DNA of 64,000 bases. Origin: Megaleporinus macrocephalus (lineage: Eukaryota > Chordata > Actinopteri > Characiformes > Anostomidae). The notes below the pieces were generated by a model, which made no database searches, was not told the DNA's origin, and saw nothing but the letters and a program-made list of their open reading frames with translations. A program made the position numbers and the translations under genes. The stretch spans positions 24,850,194-24,914,193 of the forward strand of contig CM038703.1 in NCBI GenBank assembly GCA_021613375.1. Reading direction: 5' to 3'. This document shows positions 1 to 10,979 of this stretch, piece after piece (position 1 is the stretch's first letter; each line of letters starts with the position of its first letter).

Positions 1-757
1 CGCGTGTCACCCGTGTCCTTGAAGTGGTTGTGGATTCTCTGGGCATGTGCGTGCTTTGCCTCTCGGATGGCTCGTGACAATTTGGCTCTTGCTTTCCTTA
101 GGGCCGTCTTGTCACCCACTCTGAAGGCCGAGTCGCGGGTCCTCAGTAGCGCACGCACTTCAGGAGTCATCCACGGCTTCTGGTTTGGGCGTGTGGTGAT
201 GGTCTTGGAGACAATGACATCATCAATACACTTGCTGATGTAGCCAGTGACTGATGCTGTGTACTCCTCCAAGTTAACAGAGTCGCCTTCAGTCGCAGCC
301 TCCCTGAACAAGTCCCATGCAGTGCACTCAAAACAGTCCTGAAGGACAGAGATGGCTCCTGCCGGCCAGGTTTTTACTTGATTCTGAACTGGTCTGGAGC
401 GTCTGATGAGGGGTGTGTAAGCTGGAGTCAGATACACAGACATGTGGTCCGAGAACGTGAGGTGGGGGCGGGGCTACGCCCAGTATGCGCTGGGTATGTT
501 TGTGTAAACAACGTCGCTCCTCTCGTCCACAGGCTGATGGAATTTAGGGAGGACTGACTGGTGATTAGCGTGGTTGAAATCTCCGGCGACAATGAACAGT
601 GCGTCTGGATGTCTGGTCTGCAGATCGCTGATGCCCCCGTGCAGTTCCCACAGTGCCTCCCTAGCATTAGCATTAGCGCTAGCGCTAGGCAGTATGTACA
701 CGGCGGCTATCAGCACGGTGGAGAATTCCCGTACTAAATAAAAAGGTCTGCACTTGA
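1..757 (-). mobile_element. L2/Maui-like LINE fragment, endonuclease and linker region
   Basis: Reading the minus strand from about 757 down to 1 gives an L2-type non-LTR retrotransposon ORF. The C-terminal half of the apurinic-type endonuclease comes first, with the motifs AVYILPSA and VAGDFNHAN near 600-740, then a degraded stretch near 480 with an in-frame stop. It continues through [13 protein letters not shown] (about 430-470) into the basic linker before the reverse transcriptase, with [20 protein letters not shown] near 120-185. The RT would lie beyond the left edge. The same linker is found in the L2 copy at 61.6-64 kb. The 5' boundary near 757 abuts the zinc-finger pseudogene. Stops and a small deletion around 520-530 mark it as non-functional. 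Confidence 0.85.
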
Positions 758-769
758 CTATCAAATGTT

Positions 770-3700
770 ACCACTCTCAATTTCAAGTGCCATGACTGTG
801 AAAGGACATTTGCAAGTAGTACAAATCTGAGAAGGCATGAACACCAGTGTCATGATGTAAACCCAGAGCCTATTTTTTGTGTGGATGTAGAGAAAGGCAT
901 TTTTCTCACTGCTAAAAACACAAGAGGTCAGAGAGTACCAATACACATACGTAAATCCACAACATCACAGGTAATAGGCTGTGAAGTGGATGACTGTAGA
1001 GATTTCATGTCCTTGGCAAACATCAGTGGAAAGCCAGGTGTTGAATGTGAACACTTGAGCAGAGTGGCATTTGCCTCCCCTTATAAAGAACCTGCCACAT
1101 GCCAATGAATTCAATGCAGTCTATGGTGGGCAAAGGTCTTATTTCTTTGGAAAGAGAAAAGGAATGCATGGACATACATACACTAGCCACAAACGAAAGA
1201 ACATGCACAGTGTACCCTGAAGAACATGGTTATTCAGGCCGATATGTTTATTTTTCCAGTCAAAGAAGGAGCTTCTAATTGAAGAAAGAAGCACTAGTGA
1301 TAGTGTGAGTGACAGTGAGGTCACTGAAGTTTTAGATGTCTGTCAGACTTCAATGAAGAACAGATTGTGGCATGACTATCTCTGGGATCATAAAAGAATT
1401 CCACAAATACTGCCACCAGAGCTGAAGCAAGAATTAAAAGAGGTACCAGAGAAGTTTGAGCCAGTGGAGAAAGTTTGCCCAGTACTGCCCAGGTCCAACA
1501 CCTCCTGATTTGTCAAGTTCTACTTTTATAACCACAAATGCTTCTGTGTATGGGTTGTACAATGTCAAAAGAGGTGTTTTCTTTCATTTTAATACTTAAA
1601 GTTAAAACGTCTGCTCTTTTCTGACAGATAATAGAATTGTTTTTTTTATTAGGAGTTACAGTAGCTGTAAGATATTGCCCAGTCTGTCAAAAGCAGGTCA
1701 GATTTCAAGAATATAGTATGGGCTACCACAGCTTTAACAACAGAGTCCTGCTAAGTATACCGATGTGTTCAATGCTTACTACAGCAATAAAGGTATGTTA
1801 AACATGCTTAAACTTGTTAAAATTACTTTTTATTACTGTGTAGTTTTTGTACAATTTCTATATATTGCTAATAAAATGTATGTTATCTGTGAAATACCAA
1901 GCATAATCATTGCCAGCTTTCTTAATTTAGAACAATACAGTTCTTGTCAATGATGGAAGACCACATGGAAACAACAATCAATCAGAATACCATCAGGAAG
2001 GCCTTCTATCACTTCTCAGCAATGACTGCTTACAGTTACAGCTTTTTCTGTAACCGGTGTGGACACAATCCTCCAGTGCTGATCGCAGATGCAAACTGGA
2101 AAGTGGCCTTTGATTTGCCTGGTTGGTATTTCTTATTTCCAGTGTTAACATTCTATTTTAATATACATTTATTAAAATATTTTTTATTCTCTGACTGTGT
2201 AGTAAATCTCCTGAAAAGACCTTCTGGAGAAGACAATCAAGCGATCTTTCCATAAACATTACAGACCGATGTAAACAACTTGAGAAACAGCTCATTGCTG
2301 CTGGGTTCTGTGATGGTACATTATTGAAACATTTTCAAAATGTAAAATGGAAACAAAGGCAGTTTTTTGTGGGTGTTCACATGGATTTCAATGTGTACTA
2401 TCATTTTTTCATATCTACAGGCACAAGATCAAAAAACCCATTTTGCAAAGAGCTAACCTATTCAGCATTTGCACAGTGGGTCAGGGAATCCTCCACAGTT
2501 GGTCCTGTCCTCCCAAAGACAGAGGTGCTAAAAGGACTGTCTAAGCATCTTAAGAATCCAGCAAAGCTTACTCCATCTTTGCCGCTAGAGGATGTCCTCT
2601 TCAGAGAGCTGGACTCAAAAAAGGTATTTCAGATAGCTGGCAGTCCTAAGATCAAAATATATATACTGCGCTTAACTATTTATTATTCATTATTTTAACT
2701 AGCCACAAAAGACTGAACTGGTTGCAGCCTGTGCAGAATTGGCAGTGGCGGCAGAGGGTTTGACATACTGAACAAACTGGAGGAGCTCCTCCTTTATAAG
2801 GACATTTATCCGAAGATGTTTATGAAGCTCCAAAAGGCAGGCGGTAAGGATGTCAGCTAACATGAGTGTAGGAAATACTAAAGAATTATCATATTAATAA
2901 TTAATAATATTAATTTCTGGAGAGGCTCTGACATTGTGTAAAATGCAGTATATAAAAACAAGTTATACCTTTAATAACCAGAACAGTAGAAAGAAGATTT
3001 CCAATGTTTTCACTGACCAACTTTGTTGTATTTTGCTAATATAAACAAATGTAGAATTTGATGCCTCCAACACACTCAGTTTGCACCAAAAGTTTGTATC
3101 GGTCATGTTTAACGCTGTTTCAACATCACCTTGCAGTGGAATTTTCCCACTGTTGCTTCATAAAAAAGACTGAAGCTGTTCAACAGTGTGTGGGTCTGTT
3201 GTCTGACTCTCCTCTTCATGAAGTGCCATACCTAAATTCTTTGCAGTCTTGCAGAAATGTTTAAATGGTTTAAAAGGCATGACTAGTCTTTGCTTCCACA
3301 GACTGAGCCTTTGGTAAATTCTTATTTTATCCCCAGTCATTATACCCTGACCTGTTACAAGTTTCTCAATGTATCGTGAAATGTGTAAAAAATCATTCCT
3401 GTGCTTTGCTTCTGTCCCAACTTTTATTTAAATATGTTGCAGGCATCAAATTCAGAATTAGTTTATATTTACAAAATATGGTCAATATTTGTGTCAGTTG
3501 CAATAAATGTCCAAGAGAATCAACAAACAACAGGTTACATTTAATGTTGATTTTACTGCATTTTTCTAAAATATCCCAACTTTTTATAAATTGGCTTTCA
3601 TAGTTTATCTTCTTTAGGTGGAGTCTTGCATGCTGGCTGCATGCATTAAGTTGTGTACTACTGCTCTCCATTGTGGTGGCAGGAGTCTGCACGAGACCAT

Positions 3701-4210
3701 GCAGATGCACTGTTGAGCCTGCAAATACCAACTATTTACATTTCTGATATTGCTGGAAGGGTGGCACGGCACACAAATAACTGAACAAAACTGTGTGATG
3801 CCACATTGGAAAATATTAGGTTGGCGGAGCAGAAGCAGCTCCAACTGTCTTTTCCTTGGATAAGGCAGATACAGAAACTTGGTGAACCGGTACAAAGTGC
3901 ACCAGTGGATGTTGAATTAAAGTGTCCGCATCCTATTACAGGAACTTCCCATAGATTCTCGTTGAATGACAGGTTCCACCATCGAAACCAGAAGAGACCA
4001 GAGGAAAAACTACGGAGTTTAGATCTTCTCCCCGAAATGACAGGCATCCTCAATTCTTCTATGCCAGAGCAGCTGAACAAAGAACTTGCCAATTCCCGGC
4101 ATTTCCTCTGCCAGCTGAAGGACATGCACTACATGTTTATGCTGCGCCTGTTTTTTTTTACTTTCATAATCAGCGGGTTAACAACACCTTTTTTGAAAAA
4201 ATGGCTTGGC
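770..4210 (+). pseudogene. Decayed intron-bearing C2H2 / KDZ-like (HMGXB3-like) gene or transposase
   Basis: Protein-like blocks run in order on the + strand. First is a C2H2 finger (782-856; FKCHDCERTF, then a histidine pair) in frame with a block ending near 1108. Next is an acidic block after a good acceptor (tttttccag, 1259), ending in KFEPVEKVCP. A frameshift near 1480 precedes a PGPTPPD-type segment. After another acceptor come RYCPVCQKQVRFQEY and FNNRVLLSIPMCSML (1655-1790), then AFYHFSAMTAYSYSF and CNRCGHNPPVLIADANWKVA (1995-2120). Further blocks lie at 2420-2625, 2705-2850 (LYKDIYPKMFMKLQKAGG), 3618-3780 (QESARDHADALLSLQ, ISDIAGRVARHTNN) and 3800-4200. From memory, this block order matches fish proteins annotated 'HMG domain-containing protein 3-like', which I associate with KDZ/Zisupton-type transposases. 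In-frame stops (for example after CMH and NN in the 3.6-3.8 kb block) and frameshifts show it is dead. Whether it was a cellular gene or an intron-bearing transposon cannot be decided here. Confidence 0.7.
2940..3615. repeat. Fold-back (MITE-like) insertion in a pseudogene intron
   Basis: This stretch separates the LYKDIYPKMF block from the GGVLHAGCMH block of the pseudogene. It contains an imperfect inverted repeat. AATATAAACAAATG..GAATTTGATGCCTCCAACA (about 3038-3078) is mirrored by the reverse complement of 3436-3475 (TGTTGCAGGCATCAAATTC...TATATTTACAAAATATGG). The outer parts of the arms also resemble each other more weakly (GACCAACTTTG / GACCATATTTTG). There is no coding capacity. It is best explained as a non-autonomous DNA element; the superfamily was not determined. 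Confidence 0.5.
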
Positions 4211-4461
4211 TAAGGGGAAAGCATCGATTGGAATAAATGGCAGAATATGTCTGTTTGGTGATGGTGTGTTATTTCTTTGCAACTGCAAAATTTACATTTG
4301 GATATATTTTATGATTTTCCTTACAGATGCTGACCTACCATTCCCTAACATGATTACAAAAACAAAACCTGGTGATGAAGAATGTGCAGATAGAATTCTT
4401 CCAAAAGAAAGTACAAAAACTCAGGCAGGCCAGCAGTTCTCTGTGACACTCTTCCCAATTG

Positions 4462-4522
4462 TAGCTGTGGAGTGTGTGTGTATGTATGTATGTATGTGTG
4501 TATGTATACATACATATATTGA
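4462..4522. repeat. (TG)/(TATG) microsatellite
   Basis: A short tract of GTGTGTGT followed by TATG units and mirrored TACATA units lies between the zinc-finger/KDZ-like pseudogene and the CR1-like fragment. It is low complexity with no coding support. A short open block just before it (about 4326-4410, DADLPFPNMITKTKPGDEEC) could be a last remnant of the pseudogene but was not recognised. Confidence 0.7.
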
Positions 4523-4621
4523 AGTGATGAAGTACACATAAAATGAACATCAGCAAAAATAAATAGAACTTGTGAAAATGCCATGTTTGTTTTTCCCAGC
4601 AGAGAGGGAGAACTTGCAAAC

Positions 4622-5272
4622 CTAAAATACCCGCCGACTACAGCAGCAATGATTTCATGGACTTTTTTACTAGCAAATTCTAGAATATTAGACAAAAAGT
4701 TCTACCAATACGAGTAACCTATCCTTCATCCGGTTTGGCTAAAACAGCACGAAATGTGGTTATAGAAGAAAGACTAAAAACATTTTGTCCACTCCAGCAG
4801 ACAGAACTAGAAAAACTAATCTCTTCCTCAAATTCTGCTACATGCACACTCGATATGATTCCAACAAGCCTATTGAAACAAGTATTACCGGCTATTATTA
4901 AACCTATCTTAACTATTATCAACTCTTCTCTAAGTCTGGGTCATGTACCTAAGTCTTTTAAACTAGCTATGATAAAACCCTTGATAAAGAAGCCAAATCT
5001 TGACCCCAGAGAACTGTCCAGTTATAGACCGATTTCCAATTTACCATTTATCTCTAAGATTTTAGAAAAGGCTGTAGCTTGACAACTCTGTTCTCATCTA
5101 CATAAGAACAACATATATGAAAAATTCCAATCTGGTTTTAGGCCACAGCACAGAGACAGCTTTAGTTAAGATAACAAATGATCATCATCTTGCCTCTGAT
5201 CAGGGCCACATATCACGTCTCGCTTTTGACACAATAGATCACACTATTCTCTTGGACAGACTAGAAAATAAA
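4622..5272 (+). mobile_element. CR1-like LINE fragment (reverse transcriptase N-terminal half)
   Basis: Plus-strand coding with YSSNDFMDFF, VLPIRVTYPSSGLA and NVVIEERLKTFCPLQQTE, then the start of the RT domain (LDMIPTSLLKQVLP, SYRPISNLPFISKILEKAV, STETALVKITND, FDTIDHTILLDRLEN). It closely parallels the minus-strand element at 31.9-36.2 kb, so it is the same family. It has a stop after KAVA, a frameshift, and no YADD segment. The copy is cut at about 5272, where a Gypsy-like LTR begins, and does not resume after it. Confidence 0.85.
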
Positions 5273-5278
5273 CCTGTT

Positions 5279-5492
5279 TGTCATTTTGTCATTACTTCTG
5301 TCAGCTGTTTTCCCTTGTTAGTCCGTGTATTTATGCCCTCTGTTTGCCCTCAGTCCCAGTCGCTCATTGTTGATTATGTTGTGGTGTAGTGTGGTGCTTT
5401 CTCGTCTGTGTAGCTACCTGTTTGTTTCTTTATTAAATCTTTATTTTTGACTAAAAGCTTGCGAGTGTGTCTGCTTCAGCTACACTGTGACA
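5279..5492 (+). repeat. 5' LTR of the Gypsy-like remnant
   Basis: It is bounded by the inverted pentamers TGTCA and TGACA. ATTAAA at about 5432 is a likely polyadenylation signal. Its last 90 bases form a direct repeat with 6550-6661. Confidence 0.6.
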
Positions 5493-6549
5493 GAATGAGT
5501 GACTCATACAAGGACACAGCAAGCTTTTACGGCTCCGTTGGGAGCCTTTCGGCCTGGACGTTCTGGCTCGTGTTGTTGGCCGTTACTCCAAGCAACCTCG
5601 CCAGAGAAAGGCCCAGCGGCGCGGGCGCGAAACCTGAGGCTCCCCCTGCTCGGAATCGCACCGCTAGCTTAGGCGAGCTGCAGATGGGGTGTCTCCGGGT
5701 TGAGCTGGCTTCCGGTATGACGCAGCCTTGAGCCCCCAGCCCCCAGTTTCGTGGCTGGGTCTATCTGCTTTGACTCGCAGCTGCGCGAGCACTCTTTTTC
5801 GGCGCTGCTCCCCAGCCTCCGTGGAGACACGTCCGCAGAGCAGTGCCCGCTGCAAATGTGGACGTCAAGGCGGCGCCCGTTGTAACCAAGGACATCAATG
5901 CAGCAAGCGTCGCCACAGCTCCTGCTTCCTGGGCGGTGCCCTGGTCTGTCCCTGTGTCTGCTCCCCGGGCGGCGATCTGGGCGGTTCCTGAACCTGCTCC
6001 CCGGACATTGATCCAGGGGGGTCCTGATCCTGCTCCCTGGACGGTGATCCGGGTGGCTCCTGACTCCGCCCCCCCGGGCGGCTCCTCACTCAGCGCCCAC
6101 AGCTCCTCGTGATTCTGTTCCTGTTGTTGTTCTGGTTCCTGCCATTGTTCCTGTTCCTGTTTTTGGTGTCCGTGTTCCTGTACCTGTTGTTCTGTTTGTG
6201 TTTGTGCCTGTTTTTGTGTTTTGCCCTGTTCCCTGGCTCTTGTCTGGTCTGTTGTCTCGTGTTTTGCCCATTTCTCATTTGTAAGTCCTGTCTGGTGTTC
6301 TGGTTTTTCCTCCTGTGGTGTTGTTCTGTCATGGTTCTGTTTTCCTTGGTCCTCGTTTTGTTTTCCTCCCATTCCGTCTTGTCAGTCTCCTCCTTTGTCG
6401 TCTCGTCGGCTTCCTTTCTGTTTGTGTTGTCGTTCGTTTTTTTTCCCCTGTTCCTGTTGGTTTGCCTGTTCCCGTTTGCCTGTCTGTCCCTGGCTCGTTT
6501 GTTTTTTATGTTCTTGTTTGTCTGTCTGCCTGTTCCGGTCTGTCTGGTC

Positions 6550-6661
6550 CGTCTGTGTAGCTACCAGTTTGTTTCTTTATTAAATCCCTATTTTTGACTA
6601 AAATCTTGTGAGTGTGTCTGCTCCTGCCTTCTCCTGCTCCTACTCCAGCTACACCGTGACA
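6550..6661 (+). repeat. 3' LTR fragment of the Gypsy-like remnant
   Basis: A direct repeat of the right half of the 5' LTR (shared CGTCTGTGTAGCTACC, TTTCTTTATTAAATC, ATTTTTGACTAAAA and terminal TGACA). The left half of the LTR is missing, so this copy was produced by deletion or recombination. Confidence 0.6.
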
Positions 6662-8918
6662 GTATGAGACTGAAAAAGAAAAAATAAATAAATAATGGTC
6701 AGTTAATTAATTAAAAGTTAATTTTAATCTAAATTTAATGTGATTAAATTGAATAGTGTTTTTTCATTCGCAGATGTCACTGGCAATATGTCACAAGTCG
6801 CAAATGTGCATTAAAAATATAGACAAGAAACATGATTCCAAACCCAGAAAAAACACTGTTTCTGTAAAGAAAACCTGGCCCAAATTGTTTTAATACATAA
6901 AATAATGGCAACATGACACATTATGCAGTAATGCACACAATGTACTGAAATAGGAAGCTGAAGTTCTTATCCTACATAGAGAACCAGTCTCCAACTGTAG
7001 AGAAAACCTGGTTTCAGCCTGGCCCAACCTGATTTGATACCTTAAAAAATTGGCATATCCTACATAGAGATATTATTCACTTTGGGCCCGGACAGTTACA
7101 TATCCTACATAGAGAAATGCTAGCTGGGTAGCCAGCACTGTAGCACTGTAAAAATGCTCTTACTTTTCCCAATGTGGATGTCATCTTGGTGAGAGTTCTG
7201 CTACTGCCTGCAACTCCATGCCCCAGAGGATCCATCTGTCTCAGTCTCAGTTCCTGAGAAAATCTTTACATTTTGTATTGTGTTATTTGTAGCAATACTG
7301 TTATTATAGATGCTGTTCACTAGTTTTAATTGTCAAATAATTTTTTGATGACTCTTAAATTACAAAATATATTTTCTATATATTATACAAATGAAACACA
7401 ATTGCTTACCTGCAGATGAACTCTAAGTGCCGTCGAAGACCCTTTTCAGACAGAAGCTGTAACATTGGTACGATGATGCGCATTCCTTTTGCAGCACCTA
7501 GCAATATTTGTTTGGGCAACCAAAGCAACAAAGCTTAAGTGAAGTAGTTTACATTGAATGCATCTAACACTTTGAAACACATTTCTACTGTCAGGTTTTC
7601 AAATCTCACCACTGTTATTCGTCTCCCTGGACCCGTTTGTGTAATTTCATGTTTTTGTTGCAGTATTTGAAGCTCATTGCTCTGTGCGAAATCTCTTTTT
7701 CCTGCATCCATCGCACAATTTTGCAAACATGATGTGACAACATAATTAAAGTAGTGAAGTATAAGTACTTCATTCGAACTGAATTCAAGTAAAAGTAAAA
7801 TTCCCATGATTTAATTTAATAAGGGATCAATGGTCTAATCTACTATTACAGGGACAAATGTACTCAAATATACAGTAAATTAGATTAAATGTCGTTTACT
7901 TTAACTTTACACCTCTGCATACATATTTATTTTCTCAAAGTCATCAAAATGATAAATATATGAAAGTTTACAATTTCGGTTTTACAGTTATGTTACACGT
8001 TGATTGTTCATAAAATTACTTTGTGAAATTAAGTCTACATCAGCTTTGTCCCAAAATGTCTCTGCTTGCAACTGCTTGCATTAAAATTGCATGATGTATG
8101 ATTACATTATCAATAATTTACCAGCCAGAAAAGTATATAGAGTCAGGCGCCAAGCTCACTGAGAGCGGAGAAAGCTCAACAAAGAGAAGAAATCATCAAG
8201 ATCCAAAACTCATTGGAGCCCACCGGTCAACAAATTCTCATCTATTCCTTACTTCCAACACCTGATCCAGCTCAAAATCGTCTTGATGATAATGTGATGA
8301 GCTGTATCAGATGTGTTGGAGGCAGGGAATATTACCTGTTCAGGATAGTGGTTTACTAGGACAGGATTTGAGAATTACTTGTTTAGATCATTGTCCAGAT
8401 ATGTCATCATTTAAATTGAAGATGAAAACACTACTCCTAGAATTCGACAAACAGAGCATTCGCTTCTGCTGCACTATACACAACCTTATACACAGCTCTT
8501 TGTCAGTGCCCTTATGCCTTATGTAGAACAGTTCGTCATCTAGAGAAACGATGGCGATGATAACAAGGTTGAGTGTTCTAGAACATTTGCTGACAATTAA
8601 ATGCTAACCGCACCAATGTTAGGCTACACATTATTAATTAACAGTGCTAATGCCAGCTTTCTCACAGATTTAACACTTATCAATGGCATTGGAATTCATA
8701 CTTAACACAGAAATTGGATGCTCTCCGCTGCAGTTGATGCTTGTCAAAGTGTTTAGGGCATTTACCTTTGGTAAAAAATTCTCTGATTAGTTTTACCATT
8801 TCAAGATCGAAAAATGGAAAGTTTCAGTTCCAAAATAAAGTGCCAATATTTACAGCTTTTAAAGCTAACTTTACTATAAACTGTCAGCGTTGGCCATGAT
8901 AGTTAGGACGATTCCCAA
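6662..8918. other. AT-rich intergenic DNA, mostly unassigned
   Basis: No supported gene. The string TATCCTACATAGAGA or a close variant occurs three times (about 6968, 7050 and 7089), suggesting a small degenerate tandem repeat. Around 8276-8390 a stretch containing GAGCTGTATCAGATGTGTTGGAGGC and GAGAATTACT resembles the tail of a dispersed fish repeat with hAT-style ends. An 90-codon minus-strand ORF at 7535-7807 was not recognised and has no supporting context. Confidence 0.5.
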
Positions 8919-9500
8919 CATGGCAACCACGCTTCAGAGCTTGATCCGGCACTGGCTCAAGCACTACAGGAGATGACTGAGAAAATCGCCAGGGTCATCG
9001 ACGACAAGCTTGGGCCGATTGCACAAACTGTACAAGTTCATGCACAACAGCTTGAACTAACAAAAAGCAGAACTGATGAGGCTGAGAAAAGAATTGGGGT
9101 AGTGGAGTCTTTTGTGAATGATAGAGATGTTCCCTTGCGCCCTCTCGAAAAACAACTCTTCTCACTTACTGAGCACATTGATGACTTGGAGAATCGAGGG
9201 CGCAGAAAAAAATTTCGGATCTTCGGTCTTCCGGAGAACATCGAGGGTACTGACACTGTCACATTCCTGCAGAGCTGGATACCAAAGTTTCTTAACATCA
9301 AAACTAAAACGGGCTCACTCTAGCTTGAAAGAGCGCATCGGACCTCGGCACCAAAAGATGGCATGGCGGGCAGACATCGTCCTCTGGTGATTCGGTTTCA
9401 CAATTTTCAAGACAAGCAGAGGGTCATTCAATCAAACGCACACTTGCACAAATTTGGTCTAAACCAGGGAAGACCATACGAATCTGTGAACTGTCGGCAT
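8919..9500 (+). mobile_element. L1/Tx1-type ORF1 fragment
   Basis: A coiled-coil-like segment (HAQQLELTKSRTDEAEKRI) is followed by DDLENRGRRKKFRIFGLPE, the hallmark junction of the coiled coil and RRM domain of L1 ORF1 proteins. A frameshift near 9320 moves the next block (LERAH, then MAGRHRPLVIRFHNFQDKQR) into another frame. Nothing of ORF2 follows. It is a dead fragment just upstream of, and distinct from, the full-length L1 at 9981. Confidence 0.8.
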
Positions 9501-9970
9501 GATGGACTTTACACGTACTGCACCCTAGTCATTCTCTTCGCATACTGCTTTTGCATAATGTTCAACATGAAAGTACGCGATTACGGACGCATCCAATGTC
9601 AGCAGAGAGAACGAGAGTTTAGTGTTTGTGTTTAGAGAAAATCACCACACACCGCTGGACTTCTCAGGCTTCCAGCACCACAGTTAGCTAGCTTTACTGC
9701 TGCTAACGCAAGTTTAGCCTTTCTTAATTTCAGTCCTGAAAGCACACTGCCCCGTACATTTTAGAGCATGATAATTATTTTAAATCATAATTAGTCAAAT
9801 AAAACTAGACTAAAAATAATTCAGATGACTGAATTATGACTAAAACTTAATGACATTTTAGTCAAAAGACTACGACTAAAACTAAATCAAAATTTGCTGT
9901 CAAAATTAACACTGGCGACAGAACTTTTCTTGTGCGTTAAAGAAGCAAAATGAGTTATTATTTAATATTA
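9501..9970. other. Intergenic, with one dispersed-repeat-like stretch
   Basis: No gene seen. The segment 9780-9920 is built from repeated GACTAAAACTAAAT-type and TTAGTCAAA words ending CTGTCAAAATTAACACTGG. That ending resembles one end of a non-autonomous DNA element; the other end was not found. Confidence 0.4.
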
Positions 9971-9980
9971 TTAGATTATC
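9971..9980 (+). repeat. Left target-site duplication of the full-length L1
   Basis: TTAGATTATC immediately precedes the GGGGGGCGCT start of the L1 and is repeated exactly at 17078-17087 after its poly(A) tail. Confidence 0.9.
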
Positions 9981-10148
9981 GGGGGGCGCTAGAGGGTAGC
10001 ACATGGAGTAGACGTGTTTTTGGGGAGCTCCTCCGCGCTAGAGTTATATATTCTTTTTATCACCGTCTTTCACTTTAATTCTGATATCTCGTTTTGTTTT
10101 ATGTAAAATTAACAACTTTGACCTTAGTTGTCGCGTTTTTGTGTTGAG

Positions 10149-10979
10149 ATGCCACCGAAGTCTTCGAAACAACCGAAAGACTCTCAACAGCTAGCTTCAG
10201 CTGCAGAGGACTCCGCTAGCTGTGTGGCTACACAAGTAGCAGATGATGAGGATTTTCCCTTGATGTGGGAGAAGATATCAAGCAAAATACTGCAAACTAT
10301 CAATGAGAGGTTTGACAAATTTGAACAGTCTTTCCAATCTTTTCAAACAACGTTACAATCCGTTACCGAGAAAATGGAGGCTGCAGAGGAACAGATTCAA
10401 AACCATGAGGCCTGCGTTAGCTCTCTTGAGGCAGCCTTAGCTGATGTGCTTCAAACGAATAAAGCTCTCAAGGCTAAAGTAGACGACCTGGAGGGCCGGT
10501 CACGCCGCAGTAACATAAAAATCGTCGGCATTCCGGAAGGAGAGGAAAAGGGAAGACCAACTGAATTTGTCGCTGCTCTACTGCCTAAACTACTAGGTGC
10601 TGCGCACTTCAAGGAGCCGCTGGTTATTGATCGTGCTCATCGCACCCTTCAACCCAGACCTCCAAAGGGAGCAAAGCCCCGCTCAATCATCGCCCGAGTT
10701 CACTTCTATAGCGAGAAAGAGATGATTCTATGGCTCCGAAGCGGACGCAATCTGGATTTTAATGGGCACAAGGTGTACATTTTCCCGGATTACACAGCTG
10801 AAGTAATGGACCAGAGAAGGAAATTTAGCGATGTGACTCGTGTACTGGGGGAGCTAAAGGTGACCCACACTCTCCGTTTCCCCGCTAAACTTTGTGTTCG
10901 GCATGGGGGGCAGCTCAGGAGTTTCACCTCCCCTGTGGATGCCGCGAAGTACACTGATACCGAACTTAAAGGTGCTTGA
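10149..10979 (+). CDS. L1 ORF1 protein (RNA-binding coiled-coil protein)
   Basis: A 276-residue uninterrupted ORF starting MPPKSSKQPKDSQQ. Another ATG 21 bp upstream is in frame, but the MPPK start is typical of this family. Residues about 45-130 form a heptad-rich coiled coil (FDKFEQSFQSFQTTLQSV, EEQIQNHEACVSSLEAAL). Next comes the DLEGRSRRSNIKIVGIPEG junction, an RRM-like domain, and the C-terminal domain with VIDRAHRTLQPRPP and RKFSDVTRVLGELKVTHTL. L1 ORF1p trimerises and packages the element RNA as a ribonucleoprotein. Unlike ORF2 it is intact, so it could still be translated if transcribed. Confidence 0.9.
   Translation: MPPKSSKQPKDSQQLASAAEDSASCVATQVADDEDFPLMWEKISSKILQTINERFDKFEQSFQSFQTTLQSVTEKMEAAEEQIQNHEACVSSLEAALADVLQTNKALKAKVDDLEGRSRRSNIKIVGIPEGEEKGRPTEFVAALLPKLLGAAHFKEPLVIDRAHRTLQPRPPKGAKPRSIIARVHFYSEKEMILWLRSGRNLDFNGHKVYIFPDYTAEVMDQRRKFSDVTRVLGELKVTHTLRFPAKLCVRHGGQLRSFTSPVDAAKYTDTELKGA

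Larger units (their letters stand above)
5279..6661 (+). mobile_element. Gypsy-like LTR retrotransposon deletion derivative
   Basis: A 5' LTR-like block of about 214 bp (5279-5492) starts TGTCA and ends TGACA and carries an ATTAAA polyadenylation-type signal. Its last 90 bases (from CGTCTGTGTAGCTACC at 5403) recur at 6550-6661, again ending TGACA. The second copy has about 22 extra bases of a CTCCTGC-type expansion. Between them lies about 1 kb of GC-rich, Pro/Ala-rich, pyrimidine-skewed sequence with no protease, RT or integrase motifs. I read this as a fish Gypsy-type element with nearly all of gag-pol deleted and a 3' LTR lacking its first half. No target duplication was found. Identification as Gypsy rests on LTR style, not on coding motifs. 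Confidence 0.6.

Noticed and set aside
968..975. A possible splice donor (CAG|GTAATA) in the zinc-finger block
   Set aside because: The reading frame continues through it into residues that fit the conserved block, so it is probably coding.
5761..6372. A 203-codon Gln/Glu-rich minus-strand ORF
   Set aside because: It is the complement of the pyrimidine-skewed interior of the Gypsy-like remnant, with no start context or family similarity.
6109..6597. A 162-codon plus-strand ORF of Leu/Phe/Cys resembling a membrane protein
   Set aside because: Its hydrophobic composition follows from CTGTTCCTGTT-type simple sequence and it runs into the LTR.
7535..7807. A 90-codon minus-strand ORF as a small gene
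   Set aside because: No recognisable domain, no splice or promoter context, and comparable ORFs occur by chance in AT-rich DNA of this length.
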